Of a DNA stretch of 64,000 bases, positions 10,738 through 19,381 are shown piece by piece (within the stretch, counting starts at the first letter, position 1; the number at the start of each line of letters is the position of its first letter). The notes below the pieces were generated by a model. It was not told where the DNA came from, searched no databases, and worked only from the letters and a program-made list of their open reading frames with translations. The DNA comes from Cyclobacteriaceae bacterium (GTDB lineage Bacteria; Bacteroidota; Bacteroidia; Cytophagales; Cyclobacteriaceae), in NCBI GenBank assembly GCA_012033595.1, contig JAAUQL010000017.1:1-64000 (forward strand), given 5' to 3'. A program made the position numbers and the translations under genes.

Positions 10738-10868
10738 ATCATATAGTAATGTGATGCAATTTACATAAAAGAATGGCTGATGTGAGACAAAACAATTGAA
10801 ATGAACTCCTATGTATCCATTCTTGAAAACGGTGATTTGCTGATTTGATCTCAGTAGTGAAGGTAACC

Positions 10869-11771
10869 TCAAAAATATATTTCGTTGGCCAGTCTGAAGG
10901 TGTTGGCATGCGCTTCAACAATATCCGAAATACGAGCAGAATAGCCCCCGCCCATCACTACCGCCACAGGTATACTGTGCGCCTTGCATATCTCAAGTAC
11001 AAAACGATCCCGGTTTTTGCAACCGGCAATGGACAGACCCAGCCTGCCAAGCTTGTCGGTGGCCAGCACATCTACCCCTGACTGATAAAAAATAAAATCA
11101 GGTTCGATTTGGTCGATAAGCCTCGGAAGGTGGCTTTGGAGTAAGTGCAAATAGTCGGCATCGCCTATGCCATCGGGCAGATCGATATCCAGGTCTGACG
11201 CTTCTTTTTTCAATGGATAATTTTTACCTCCATGAATACTGAAGGTAAAAACCCGGCTTTCGTTTCTAAATATATGTGCTGTGCCATTTCCCTGGTGTAC
11301 GTCCAGATCAACCACAAGCACCTGGCGCGCCAGAGCGTTTTGCAAGAGATAGCACGCTGCTACTGCGATGTCGTTGAGCAGGCAAAAACCCTCGCCCCGG
11401 TCGCTAAAAGCATGATGAGTACCCCCTGCCACATTCATGGCTACCCCATATTCCCTGGCAAAAAGCGCACAATCGATTGTACCCTGCAAGATCACCAGTT
11501 CTCGCTCAACCAATGCCTGTGAATACGGAAAACCCATTTTCCTGATTTCATCTCCAGACAGTTTGCCGTCCTTCAGTTTTTGCCAATAGGCACTTTCGTG
11601 AATTTGCAACAAATTTTCTTCTGCGATGGCCTGTGGCGAAAAAATATTGGCTTGCGAAATGGTTCCTTCATATAGAAGCTGCTCTGGCACCAGATCGTAT
11701 TTGATCATGGGAAATCTATGCCCTTCAGGCAAATCTATGGTGTAGTGTTCATTCCAGGCTACTTTGAGCAT
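10869..11771 (-). CDS. histone deacetylase-fold (AcuC/HDAC-like) deacetylase
   Basis: A 300-residue zinc hydrolase of the arginase/deacetylase superfamily. It shows the HDAC hallmark GGTHHAF with the catalytic His pair, the zinc-site segment VVDLDVHQGNGTAHIF, FSIHGGKNYP, the second zinc Asp region YQSGVDVLATDKLGRLGLS, and the closing MGGGYS. Full length for bacterial class II-like members, which remove acetyl groups from lysines, polyamines or small molecules. No acetyltransferase is next door, so the substrate cannot be deduced. Single-gene unit upstream of the transketolase terminator region; start at MLKVAWNEHY. Confidence 0.88.
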   Translation of the reverse strand: MLKVAWNEHYTIDLPEGHRFPMIKYDLVPEQLLYEGTISQANIFSPQAIAEENLLQIHESAYWQKLKDGKLSGDEIRKMGFPYSQALVERELVILQGTIDCALFAREYGVAMNVAGGTHHAFSDRGEGFCLLNDIAVAACYLLQNALARQVLVVDLDVHQGNGTAHIFRNESRVFTFSIHGGKNYPLKKEASDLDIDLPDGIGDADYLHLLQSHLPRLIDQIEPDFIFYQSGVDVLATDKLGRLGLSIAGCKNRDRFVLEICKAHSIPVAVVMGGGYSARISDIVEAHANTFRLANEIYF

Positions 11772-11943
11772 AGGCGATAAACGTCATTTTTAGTCTTGAT
11801 GTTCACCCGAGCGCTATAAGATTCTATACATCGCCTTCATCCTTATTTCCATCGCCGAGCCGGGATCTGCAGATCGCTGACGACCGATTCTTCGATGCGA
11901 TGACTCAACTTACCGGCTGTGGGATATTCATCGGCGCATATGA

Positions 11944-11968
11944 AAAAGCCCCGTAGTACGAGGCTTTT
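11944..11968 (-). terminator. rho-independent terminator after transketolase
   Basis: Inverted repeat AAAAGCC / GGCTTTT enclosing a smaller CGTA-G-TACG pairing; on the minus strand it is followed by a U run. It lies 24 bases after the transketolase stop codon. Confidence 0.75.
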
Positions 11969-11991
11969 AATTTATACGATCAGGTTTCTAA

Positions 11992-14034
11992 TTATTTGTA
12001 GTCCTGCAGGTAAGCAACCACCTGATTGAAAACATTGTCTGCCGTATAGCCAAATTTTTCATCGAGTACTTTGTAAGGAGCCGAATAGCCAAAATGCTCC
12101 AGGCCAAACACCTTACCTTTGCCACCTACCAGGCCTCTCAGCGTCACCGGTAAACCTGCGGTAAGGCCAAAAGCCGGTTTGTCGGTCGGAATCACCTCTT
12201 GCTGATATTTGGCATCCTGAGTCCTGAACAAGCCTTCCGACGGTGCCGATACGATCTGTATTTTCAGACCTTTTTCGCTCTCCAGCTTAGCTGCGCCTTC
12301 AAACAAGGTGGACACCTCAGAACCATTGGCTACTAAAATCACATCTGGGCTGCCAGATGCTTTTTTGGCAATGTAGGCACCTTTGCCGGCGCTGAGGGCA
12401 TCTTCGTAGCGAGAAGCGCCAACGGTGGGCACGTCTTCTATGTTTTGCCTCGACAACAGCAAGGCCGTTGGACTATCCGTGTTTTCCAGAGCCAGTTTCC
12501 AACAAACTGTAGTTTCAACAGCATCAGCAGGCCTCAGCACCAACATGCTGTTTTTGTCATCATGGTTTTTCAACTGCTCCAGCAAGCGGATTTGAGCTTC
12601 CTGCTCTATAGGTTGGTGGGTCGGCCCATCCTCTCCTACCCTGAATGCATCATGTGTCCAGACATATTTCACTGGCAATTTCATTAGAGCAGCCAATCTT
12701 GCGGCAGGTTTCATGTAGTCAGAAAACACGAAAAATGTAGCGCAAACCGGAATAACTCCACCATGCAGGGCCATACCGTTGGCTATGGCAGCCATGGTCA
12801 GTTCCGATACTCCTGCCTGCAGGAATGCTCCGGAAAAATCTCCCTTTTTGAACTGGGTGGTTTTCTTGAGGAAACCATCGGTTTTGTCGCTGTTCGACAA
12901 GTCGGCAGAGGCCACAATCATGTTTTCTACATGCTCGGCAAAATATGCCAGAACCGTGGCAGAAGCTGCCCTGGTGGCGATATTCGCTTTCTGAGCGATT
13001 TCTTTATAGTCGATGGCAGGTACGGCTCCGCTCAAAAACTTTTGCAGCTTTTTGGCCAACTCCGGATTGTTCTTTTCCCATGCAGCTTGTTCTTGTCTGC
13101 TGGCATCTGCCTGCTTCTTTTTAGCCTTTTTTATTTCTTCCCAATAGGCGGCCACATCGTCAAAAATCACGAAAGGACTGGCAGGGTTGCCGCCCAGGTT
13201 TTCTATAGATTTATCGAAACATGCGCCCGCTTCGCCCAGCGGCATACCATGTGTCGAACACTGTCGTTCAAAATTTTCTCCGGTTTTGGTCAGGGCGCCC
13301 TTGCCCATAATGGTTTTACCAATGATCAAAAATGGCTTTTCCGTTTGAGCATTGGCTTGTTTGAGTGCCTGGCGAATCTGGCCTATGTCATTACCATCTA
13401 TGGTGACCACTTCCCAACCCCATGCTTTATATTTGGCTTCGGTATCTTCTGTGGTAACGGCATCGGTATCGGTAGAAAGCTGGATGTCGTTGGAATCGTA
13501 AAACATAATCAGGTTGCCCAGGCCCAGGTACCCGGCGATTCTGCCAGCTCCCTGCGATATTTCTTCCTGAACGCCGCCATCAGAAATGAAAGTGTAAATC
13601 TTGTGCGACATCCAGTCTCCAAAACGCTCAACTAAAAAACGCTCAGCAATAGCCGCGCCTACAGCCATGGTGTGACCCTGACCCAATGGACCGGATGTGT
13701 TTTCCACTCCTTTGGCAACATCGAGTTCGGGATGGCCGGGAGTGGGGCTGCCCCATTGCCTGAAATTGGTGAGGTCGTCGAGTGAGAAGGTGCCCACCAG
13801 GGTAAGAATAGAATACAACATCGGAGACATGTGACCCGGATCCAGAAAAAACCTGTCTCTATTGGCCCAGGTCATGTCGGCAGGATCAAAATTTAAAAAT
13901 TCCGCAAAAAGTGTATGGACAAAATCCGCTCCGCCCATAGCTCCACCCGGATGTCCGGATTTTGCTTTTTCGACCATAGCAGCAGACAAAATCCTCATGT
14001 TATCTGCGGCTTTATTCATAATAATATCACTCAT
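11992..14034 (-). CDS. tkt: transketolase
   Basis: A 680-residue thiamine-diphosphate enzyme that moves two-carbon units between sugar phosphates in the non-oxidative pentose phosphate pathway. The N-terminal PP domain has KSGHPGGAMGGAD, DRFFLDPGHMSPMLY, the GPLGQGHTMAVGAAIAERF cofactor loop and the metal-site segment ISDGGVQEEISQG with the following Asn in YDSNDIQL. The central Pyr domain has the catalytic Glu in GVSELTMAAIANGMALHGG and the THDAFRVGEDGPTHQPIEQ substrate loop. The C-terminal domain ends in GYTADNVFNQVVAYLQDYK. I start at MSDIIMNKAADN; the track start adds twelve unlikely residues and would overlap the -7 box region. Flanked by its own promoter box and terminator. Confidence 0.95.
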   Translation of the reverse strand: MSDIIMNKAADNMRILSAAMVEKAKSGHPGGAMGGADFVHTLFAEFLNFDPADMTWANRDRFFLDPGHMSPMLYSILTLVGTFSLDDLTNFRQWGSPTPGHPELDVAKGVENTSGPLGQGHTMAVGAAIAERFLVERFGDWMSHKIYTFISDGGVQEEISQGAGRIAGYLGLGNLIMFYDSNDIQLSTDTDAVTTEDTEAKYKAWGWEVVTIDGNDIGQIRQALKQANAQTEKPFLIIGKTIMGKGALTKTGENFERQCSTHGMPLGEAGACFDKSIENLGGNPASPFVIFDDVAAYWEEIKKAKKKQADASRQEQAAWEKNNPELAKKLQKFLSGAVPAIDYKEIAQKANIATRAASATVLAYFAEHVENMIVASADLSNSDKTDGFLKKTTQFKKGDFSGAFLQAGVSELTMAAIANGMALHGGVIPVCATFFVFSDYMKPAARLAALMKLPVKYVWTHDAFRVGEDGPTHQPIEQEAQIRLLEQLKNHDDKNSMLVLRPADAVETTVCWKLALENTDSPTALLLSRQNIEDVPTVGASRYEDALSAGKGAYIAKKASGSPDVILVANGSEVSTLFEGAAKLESEKGLKIQIVSAPSEGLFRTQDAKYQQEVIPTDKPAFGLTAGLPVTLRGLVGGKGKVFGLEHFGYSAPYKVLDEKFGYTADNVFNQVVAYLQDYK

Positions 14035-14067
14035 AAGTACCAATTGTAAGTTCTTGAAAAAACGGTG

Positions 14068-14075
14068 CAAATATA
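14068..14075 (-). promoter_or_regulatory. Bacteroidetes -7 promoter box for transketolase
   Basis: Minus-strand TATATTTG matches TAnnTTTG exactly, 34 bases before the chosen start codon. A -33 element at standard spacing is not obvious. Confidence 0.5.
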
Positions 14076-14244
14076 CAATGGAGCTGCCGTAAATCCGGTC
14101 TAAAACTGAATTTTTATCCTTTTAAAAAATGCGTGCTTTTTAAGATCAAAAAGGCAAGAAAAAACCGGCGATAAAGTGGAAATTGCACCCCATATGTCAT
14201 TGACATAGCAAAAATAGTATTCCAAAAACAGCGTTGGTACGAAC

Positions 14245-16299
14245 ATGAAAAAGTCAGGAGTATTCATCACATTGTCAATTATCATTTGTCTGCATAGCCT
14301 GGCTCAGGAGATTCAGTGGGCATCGGACGTTTCTTTCCAGTTCAATCATTTCTCCGATACCGAATACAATGCTTCAAATGCCTTGGGGGCACCTGATGCC
14401 ATCCCATACGGACAACTAAGCCAAAAAGCTTTTAGACTCAATGCAGAAAGCGGGTATGGCACCATGACCCTGACCTATGACCGGGCTCAACAGGTCAGCC
14501 AGGTGCTCATCGTCGAAAATTATCTACCGGGCAGAGTAAGCAAGGTGATTCTTTACGATACGGATGAAAACGCCCACATCATTTACGAATCGAAGGGGAA
14601 ACCGAGTACCAAAACCTACGATGTCTTGTCGATAAAAGTGGACAAAACACGGTATATGGTTCAAAAAGTGGCGGTTCATCTTAATACCTACGTACACAAA
14701 GGGTGGGCGCAAATAGATGCTGTTGGCATTAGCGAAACCACCTTCGAAGGAGAGGTGATCCCCGGAGCTTCCGCCCCGGCAGCGAGCAACGTAGCGGAAG
14801 CAGAAGAAGAAATCGTCTTTTTGGCCACCAAGGAGCGTCTTAGCGATAATATAAATACGAAATACCTGGAATCGAAACCTGTGATATCGCCCGATGGAAC
14901 CATCCTGTATTTTGCAAGGAAAAATGCGCCAGAGAATTTGGGTGGCAAACGCGACGACCAGGACATTTATATATCGGATTTGGTGGGCAAAGAATGGACT
15001 TATGCCCACAACATAGGGAAACCTCTCAATGACAAACAGGCCAATGGAATTTGCTCCGTAAGCCCCGATGGCAACAGCATTATGGTGATCAATGCCTACC
15101 ATGACGACGGCACCATAGAAGACGGTGTGTCGGTATCGAGAAAAACAGCTTCAGGCTGGAGTTTCCCCAAAAAGCAAGATATTGAAGACTATCACAATCT
15201 GAGTGAATATCAGGATTACTTTCAAAGCAACTCGGGCAAGGTGTTGATCTCTGCGGTGCAGCGTAATGATTCCAAAGGCGATCAGGACTTGTATGCCAGC
15301 TTCAGGACTGGCGATGACTCGTGGTCGAAGCCGGTAAATCTTGGCAGCACCATCAACACCCGCAAAGTGGAGTTTGCGCCTTTTCTGGCATCGGACAATA
15401 AAACATTGTATTTCGCCAGCAATGGCCATCGTGGATTTGGTGAGAGCGACATCTTTTACAGTCGCAGACTCGATGATACCTGGACAAATTGGAGCACACC
15501 CACCAACCTGGGTAAGGCCATCAATTCCATCAGTTGGGACGGATACTATACGATTTCGGCCAAAGGCGATTTTGCCTATTTTATCTCCACTGCCGGGGCC
15601 TTAAACAAGGTAGATTTCAACCCCACTGATGAAGATATATACCGCATATCGCTATCGAAAGAGGCCAAACCCGACCCTGTGGTATTGATCAAGGGAAAAG
15701 TAATAAACTCCAAAACCAAGAAGCCCGTCGAAGCCGATATTTTTTATGAAAGTTATCCGCTAAAAGACGAAGAAGGGCTGGCGATTTCTGACCCCACCAA
15801 TGGCAACTATAAAATAGTGCTGCCGGCTGGTAAGAAATATGGTTTCCGCGCCGAAGCCAAAGGTTTTATAGCCGTAAGCCAAAACGAAGACTTCACCATG
15901 GTGAGCGACTACAAAGAAATAACACGCGACCTGATCCTGACCCCACTGGCGGTGGGCGAAACTGTGCAACTCAACAACATTTTCTTTGAGCAGAGCAAAG
16001 CAGAAATGCTTCCTGAATCAAAACCTGAACTGGACAGGTTGCTAATGCTGCTTTCTGACAACCCATCGCTCGAAATCGAACTTGGCGGCCATACCGACAA
16101 TCAGGGAAGTTCGACGGCCAACCTAAGGCTTTCTGAAGATCGCGCCATGGCCATCATGACTTACCTCATCGAACAGGGAATAGACAAAAAACGCCTGGAA
16201 TCTAAGGGATACGGAGGCACCAAGCCAATCGCCAGCAATGCCAGTGCAGATTCGAGGCAAATGAACAGACGCGTAGAAATCAAAATCCTGAAGTTTTAG
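14245..16299 (+). CDS. PD40 repeat / OmpA-domain outer membrane protein
   Basis: A 684-residue envelope protein anchored to peptidoglycan. It starts with a signal peptide (about residues 1-20, cut after SLAQ). Residues 25-165 resemble a galactose-binding-like sandwich (NASNALGAPDAIPYG). Four or five PD40-type WD-like repeats follow at about 205-475, recognisable from KPVISPDGTILYFA, CSVSPDGNSIMV, and LYFASNGHRGFGESDIF. Residues 490-570 form a carboxypeptidase-regulatory-like sandwich (IKGKVINSKTKKPVEADIF). The C-terminal OmpA domain (575-684) has LGGHTDNQGSSTANLRLSEDRA and RQMNRRVEIKI for diaminopimelate binding. This layout is widespread in Bacteroidetes; some relatives sit in gliding/type IX secretion loci. 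Single gene here. Confidence 0.88.
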   Translation: MKKSGVFITLSIIICLHSLAQEIQWASDVSFQFNHFSDTEYNASNALGAPDAIPYGQLSQKAFRLNAESGYGTMTLTYDRAQQVSQVLIVENYLPGRVSKVILYDTDENAHIIYESKGKPSTKTYDVLSIKVDKTRYMVQKVAVHLNTYVHKGWAQIDAVGISETTFEGEVIPGASAPAASNVAEAEEEIVFLATKERLSDNINTKYLESKPVISPDGTILYFARKNAPENLGGKRDDQDIYISDLVGKEWTYAHNIGKPLNDKQANGICSVSPDGNSIMVINAYHDDGTIEDGVSVSRKTASGWSFPKKQDIEDYHNLSEYQDYFQSNSGKVLISAVQRNDSKGDQDLYASFRTGDDSWSKPVNLGSTINTRKVEFAPFLASDNKTLYFASNGHRGFGESDIFYSRRLDDTWTNWSTPTNLGKAINSISWDGYYTISAKGDFAYFISTAGALNKVDFNPTDEDIYRISLSKEAKPDPVVLIKGKVINSKTKKPVEADIFYESYPLKDEEGLAISDPTNGNYKIVLPAGKKYGFRAEAKGFIAVSQNEDFTMVSDYKEITRDLILTPLAVGETVQLNNIFFEQSKAEMLPESKPELDRLLMLLSDNPSLEIELGGHTDNQGSSTANLRLSEDRAMAIMTYLIEQGIDKKRLESKGYGGTKPIASNASADSRQMNRRVEIKILKF

Positions 16300-16478
16300 C
16301 ATAAATGGCAGGCCAACTATACGTCCTGTAGGTGCACTAAAAAAAGCGAAATGGCACTGACAAGAGCAGAATTGTGCAATTGTCACTGTTATTGAACTAC
16401 CACAGTACAAATAATAGTAATCCACTTTGACAATCTGGAAAAAGATGGCTTAATTTGAATAGATATGAATTTTTGTTC

Positions 16479-18254
16479 ATGTTAAACCACGATTTGGAGG
16501 ATTTTTCACAACGCCTGATACTTGGCGATCAGCATCATATTACATCAACAGGCATTTATAAGCGGGCAATGCTTACCGGATATTTATGCATCATGGTGGT
16601 GGGCATTTGTCTTTTTTATGCCCTGTACGATGCCTACCACGGCTTTTACCATGATTATCTGCTATATTTTACCCTCTTCAATTTTGCGATCATCGCTTTC
16701 TTGCTCAACAAAAGTGGCCGGTTTGAGTTTGCCAAAATATTATTGCTCACAGCCACGTTGCTGGTTATTTTTCTTTTTAGCGCAACAGAACCGGTAGGCA
16801 ACAGCATCTATCTCAATTTTTTCCCCTTGTCGGTTGCTGCCTTCGCCCTTTTCGATTACAAGGCATTGTACAAAGGCGTGATCTTTACAATGATATCCTT
16901 TTCACTTTTTTTGCTATTGTACTTTTATGAAATACCCCTTTTGCCCAGGCAAGCTATAGCAGCGGGTACAGAGGCTTCTGATTTCCTCATTCATTTTATC
17001 ATTTCGCTCTCAGCCACGGTGCTCATCATCATTTTCCTGATCAAGCTCAATCGCACCATAGAAGCAAATTTGCTGAGCAAGGATAAAAACCTGCAAATAA
17101 CCGCCGAAGAACTGAAAGCCAGCCAACAGAGATTTGAAATGGCCATTAGTGGCTCCAATTCGGGTATATACGACTGGGATATCGTTCGAAATGCGATATA
17201 CCATGCCCCAAGATGGAAAAAACTACTCGGCTATGAAGAGGACGAACTCGAAGACTTCGACATTAATGTCTTCTATGAATTGGTCCATCCCGAAGATGTG
17301 GAACGCGCCAAATCAATGCTACAAAACCACCTGATAAACGGCACCAAATATACCATCGAACTAAAACTTCGGACTAAGTCTGGGGAGTATCAGTGGTTTA
17401 ACGACTCAGGGCAGGCCGTATGGAACGACCAGGGCGCACCAATAAGGATGGTGGGGTCTATTGTGAAAATCCACGAACGAAAAATGGCGGAGGAGCGCAT
17501 AAAAAAGCAAAACCGCATGCTGGAAAAGACCAACCTGGAGCTCGACAATTTTGTCTATAGCGCTTCTCACGATATACGTTCGCCGCTTACCTCAGTGTTG
17601 GGTCTCATCAATATTGCTTCCAAATCGGGTGACAAAAAAGAAATTGACCACTGTCTGGAGTTGATGAAATCCAGGATCAACCGGCTGGATGATTTCATTG
17701 AAGATATCCTGGATTTTTCCAGAAACTTACGGCTCGACAAAAAATACCGGGAAATAAACTTGTATTATTTTGTTGATGACATCATTAAAAACCATGACTT
17801 TGGTGACACCTTCCGCAAACTTCGCATCAAAATGTCGATACCGGCAGATTTTGAAGTGATTTCTGATCCATTAAGACTCAAAATTATCCTAAAGAACCTC
17901 TTTTCCAATTCCAGCCGCTTTTCCAATGCGCGCAATGAGACTGCCTGGATGAGTGTAACAGCCCTGAGAACTGAGCGTAGTTTTCAGCTGATCGTCAAAG
18001 ACAACGGAGAGGGCATCAGGGACGAGCTGCAAGACCGGATTTTTGAGATGTTTTACAGGGCATCCGAAAATTCAAAAGGGTCAGGACTCGGACTATATAT
18101 TGTAAATGAAATGGTGAACAAGTTAAATGGCAACATAAAGGTGATTTCCACCTACGGTGTTGGATCACAGTTTATTATCGAATTGCCCGATCATCGTTTT
18201 GCTAAAAAACCGATGATCTGCTCATTGATAAAAACCCCGTGGCATAGTCGGTAG
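16479..18254 (+). CDS. membrane PAS-domain sensor histidine kinase
   Basis: An inner-membrane sensor kinase of 591 residues. About six hydrophobic helices span residues 30-190, followed by a short coiled linker, a PAS domain (about 210-345; FEMAISGSNSGIYDWD, WFNDSGQAVWND), and a HisKA dimerisation helix with the phospho-accepting His in YSASHDIRSPLTSVLG. The ATPase domain carries the N box NLFSNSSRFSN, G1 DNGEGI, F box FEMFYR and G2 GSGLGLYIV. No response regulator lies beside it, so it is an orphan kinase; its signal is unknown. The track start is a TTG; I prefer the ATG at MLNHDLEDF eight codons in. Confidence 0.88.
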   Translation: MLNHDLEDFSQRLILGDQHHITSTGIYKRAMLTGYLCIMVVGICLFYALYDAYHGFYHDYLLYFTLFNFAIIAFLLNKSGRFEFAKILLLTATLLVIFLFSATEPVGNSIYLNFFPLSVAAFALFDYKALYKGVIFTMISFSLFLLLYFYEIPLLPRQAIAAGTEASDFLIHFIISLSATVLIIIFLIKLNRTIEANLLSKDKNLQITAEELKASQQRFEMAISGSNSGIYDWDIVRNAIYHAPRWKKLLGYEEDELEDFDINVFYELVHPEDVERAKSMLQNHLINGTKYTIELKLRTKSGEYQWFNDSGQAVWNDQGAPIRMVGSIVKIHERKMAEERIKKQNRMLEKTNLELDNFVYSASHDIRSPLTSVLGLINIASKSGDKKEIDHCLELMKSRINRLDDFIEDILDFSRNLRLDKKYREINLYYFVDDIIKNHDFGDTFRKLRIKMSIPADFEVISDPLRLKIILKNLFSNSSRFSNARNETAWMSVTALRTERSFQLIVKDNGEGIRDELQDRIFEMFYRASENSKGSGLGLYIVNEMVNKLNGNIKVISTYGVGSQFIIELPDHRFAKKPMICSLIKTPWHSR

Positions 18255-18337
18255 TGCAGTTTCATATTCAAGCTTTGTCGTTCTTATATCATATCTTTTT
18301 GCTCAGGAAAAAGATTAAACCCGAAGGATCTGCCCGG

Positions 18338-18922
18338 TCAAAACGCGGAAGTAAACTTACTGACCACATTTGCCGATGGCTTTTCGAAGATATGGGCGAT
18401 TCGAAACATTTTGTCGCGAAGGTCAAAGGCAATGCCCTCATCGAAATAAAAAGAAGTGTTTAAGATAAAATCTTCATACTCGGCCTGAAAATCCGGATTT
18501 CCATATAAACTGACTATCTGCTGGTTTTGCGCCCAAAAATCTAAGCCCCTGGAAGTTCTGCTGTCTTTGGCAATATTGAAATAATACTCCGGGAAGCTGG
18601 ACACCTTTATTTGGCATATTTTGTTGTCTTTAAAATAAACATAAGAAACAGGCAAGGTAAGTAAATGCTCGTATTTGATAAAGTATTCAAAGCCAAGTAC
18701 ACACTCCAGCGCCTTATCGGGGTCTTCGCTGAAAAGCTCTTCTGCCAAATATTCGTCATACGTTTTTAAATCTCCACCAAACCCCAAAATACTGACCACC
18801 TCTTCAAAGGATTGTCCAAGACGCAAAGCCCCTACCGCCTTTCCTTCTTCGATGGTTACATGTTGGCCCTGAAGCATAGCAGGCACTAATAGCATTGGAA
18901 TGAGTAAATGAATGTAGCGCAT
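18338..18922 (-). CDS. secreted hypothetical protein
   Basis: A 194-residue protein I cannot assign to a family. The N-terminus is a clear signal peptide (MRYIHLLIPMLLVPAMLQGQ, cleavage about residue 20). The mature part, VTIEEGKAVGALRLGQSFEEVVSILG, resembles the way small periplasmic proteins of the SmpA/BamE type begin (a short Gly-x-Leu motif followed by an amphipathic helix), but the rest does not support that call. It converges on the histidine kinase gene with an 80-base gap. Confidence 0.7.
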   Translation of the reverse strand: MRYIHLLIPMLLVPAMLQGQHVTIEEGKAVGALRLGQSFEEVVSILGFGGDLKTYDEYLAEELFSEDPDKALECVLGFEYFIKYEHLLTLPVSYVYFKDNKICQIKVSSFPEYYFNIAKDSRTSRGLDFWAQNQQIVSLYGNPDFQAEYEDFILNTSFYFDEGIAFDLRDKMFRIAHIFEKPSANVVSKFTSAF

Positions 18923-19381
18923 AGATGTGGTGTGTTATTTTGTAATTGTATGATCAATTTGGTGATATATGCCATAAATACCAAATGATGCTAAACAAGC
19001 ACAAAGATCAGATAATATTCTGCACAATGGTAAACATGTAGCGCCATTTTTTTGCTGTGATTTCAGCCAAGCAACCCTCAACGCTCCAAGTATTGGTGCA
19101 GCCCATAGATGACCACTGGCATTTTTGAGTACTTGATCAAAACAAAATGCGAATAATTCGTGCGCCGGCGCCGTGCATTATGAAAATAAAAATTGGATAT
19201 TTTCCAGCAGCATCAAGCACATAAGGGCTTGAAATTAAATGGCATTGGAAAAAAATATTCTTAAAATTTGTTACTCACACCAAGCTATATAGCACCAATA
19301 AAAATTATATTGCAAAATATATTTAACCATTTTGGCTTTGCCTGGTTAAATTACCTTGTTGCAGCGCCTAAGTGAGTTTGA
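18923..19381. other. AT-rich intergenic region upstream of SusC operon
   Basis: No gene supported. A near-consensus -7 box TATATTTA (19318-19325) lies about 57 bases before the SusC start, without a good -33 partner. The region separates the leftward hypothetical gene from the rightward SusCD operon and should hold the operon promoter. Confidence 0.35.

Noticed and set aside
12763-13635. 290-codon plus-strand ORF
   Set aside because: Antisense shadow of transketolase, Cys- and Phe-rich without any domain.
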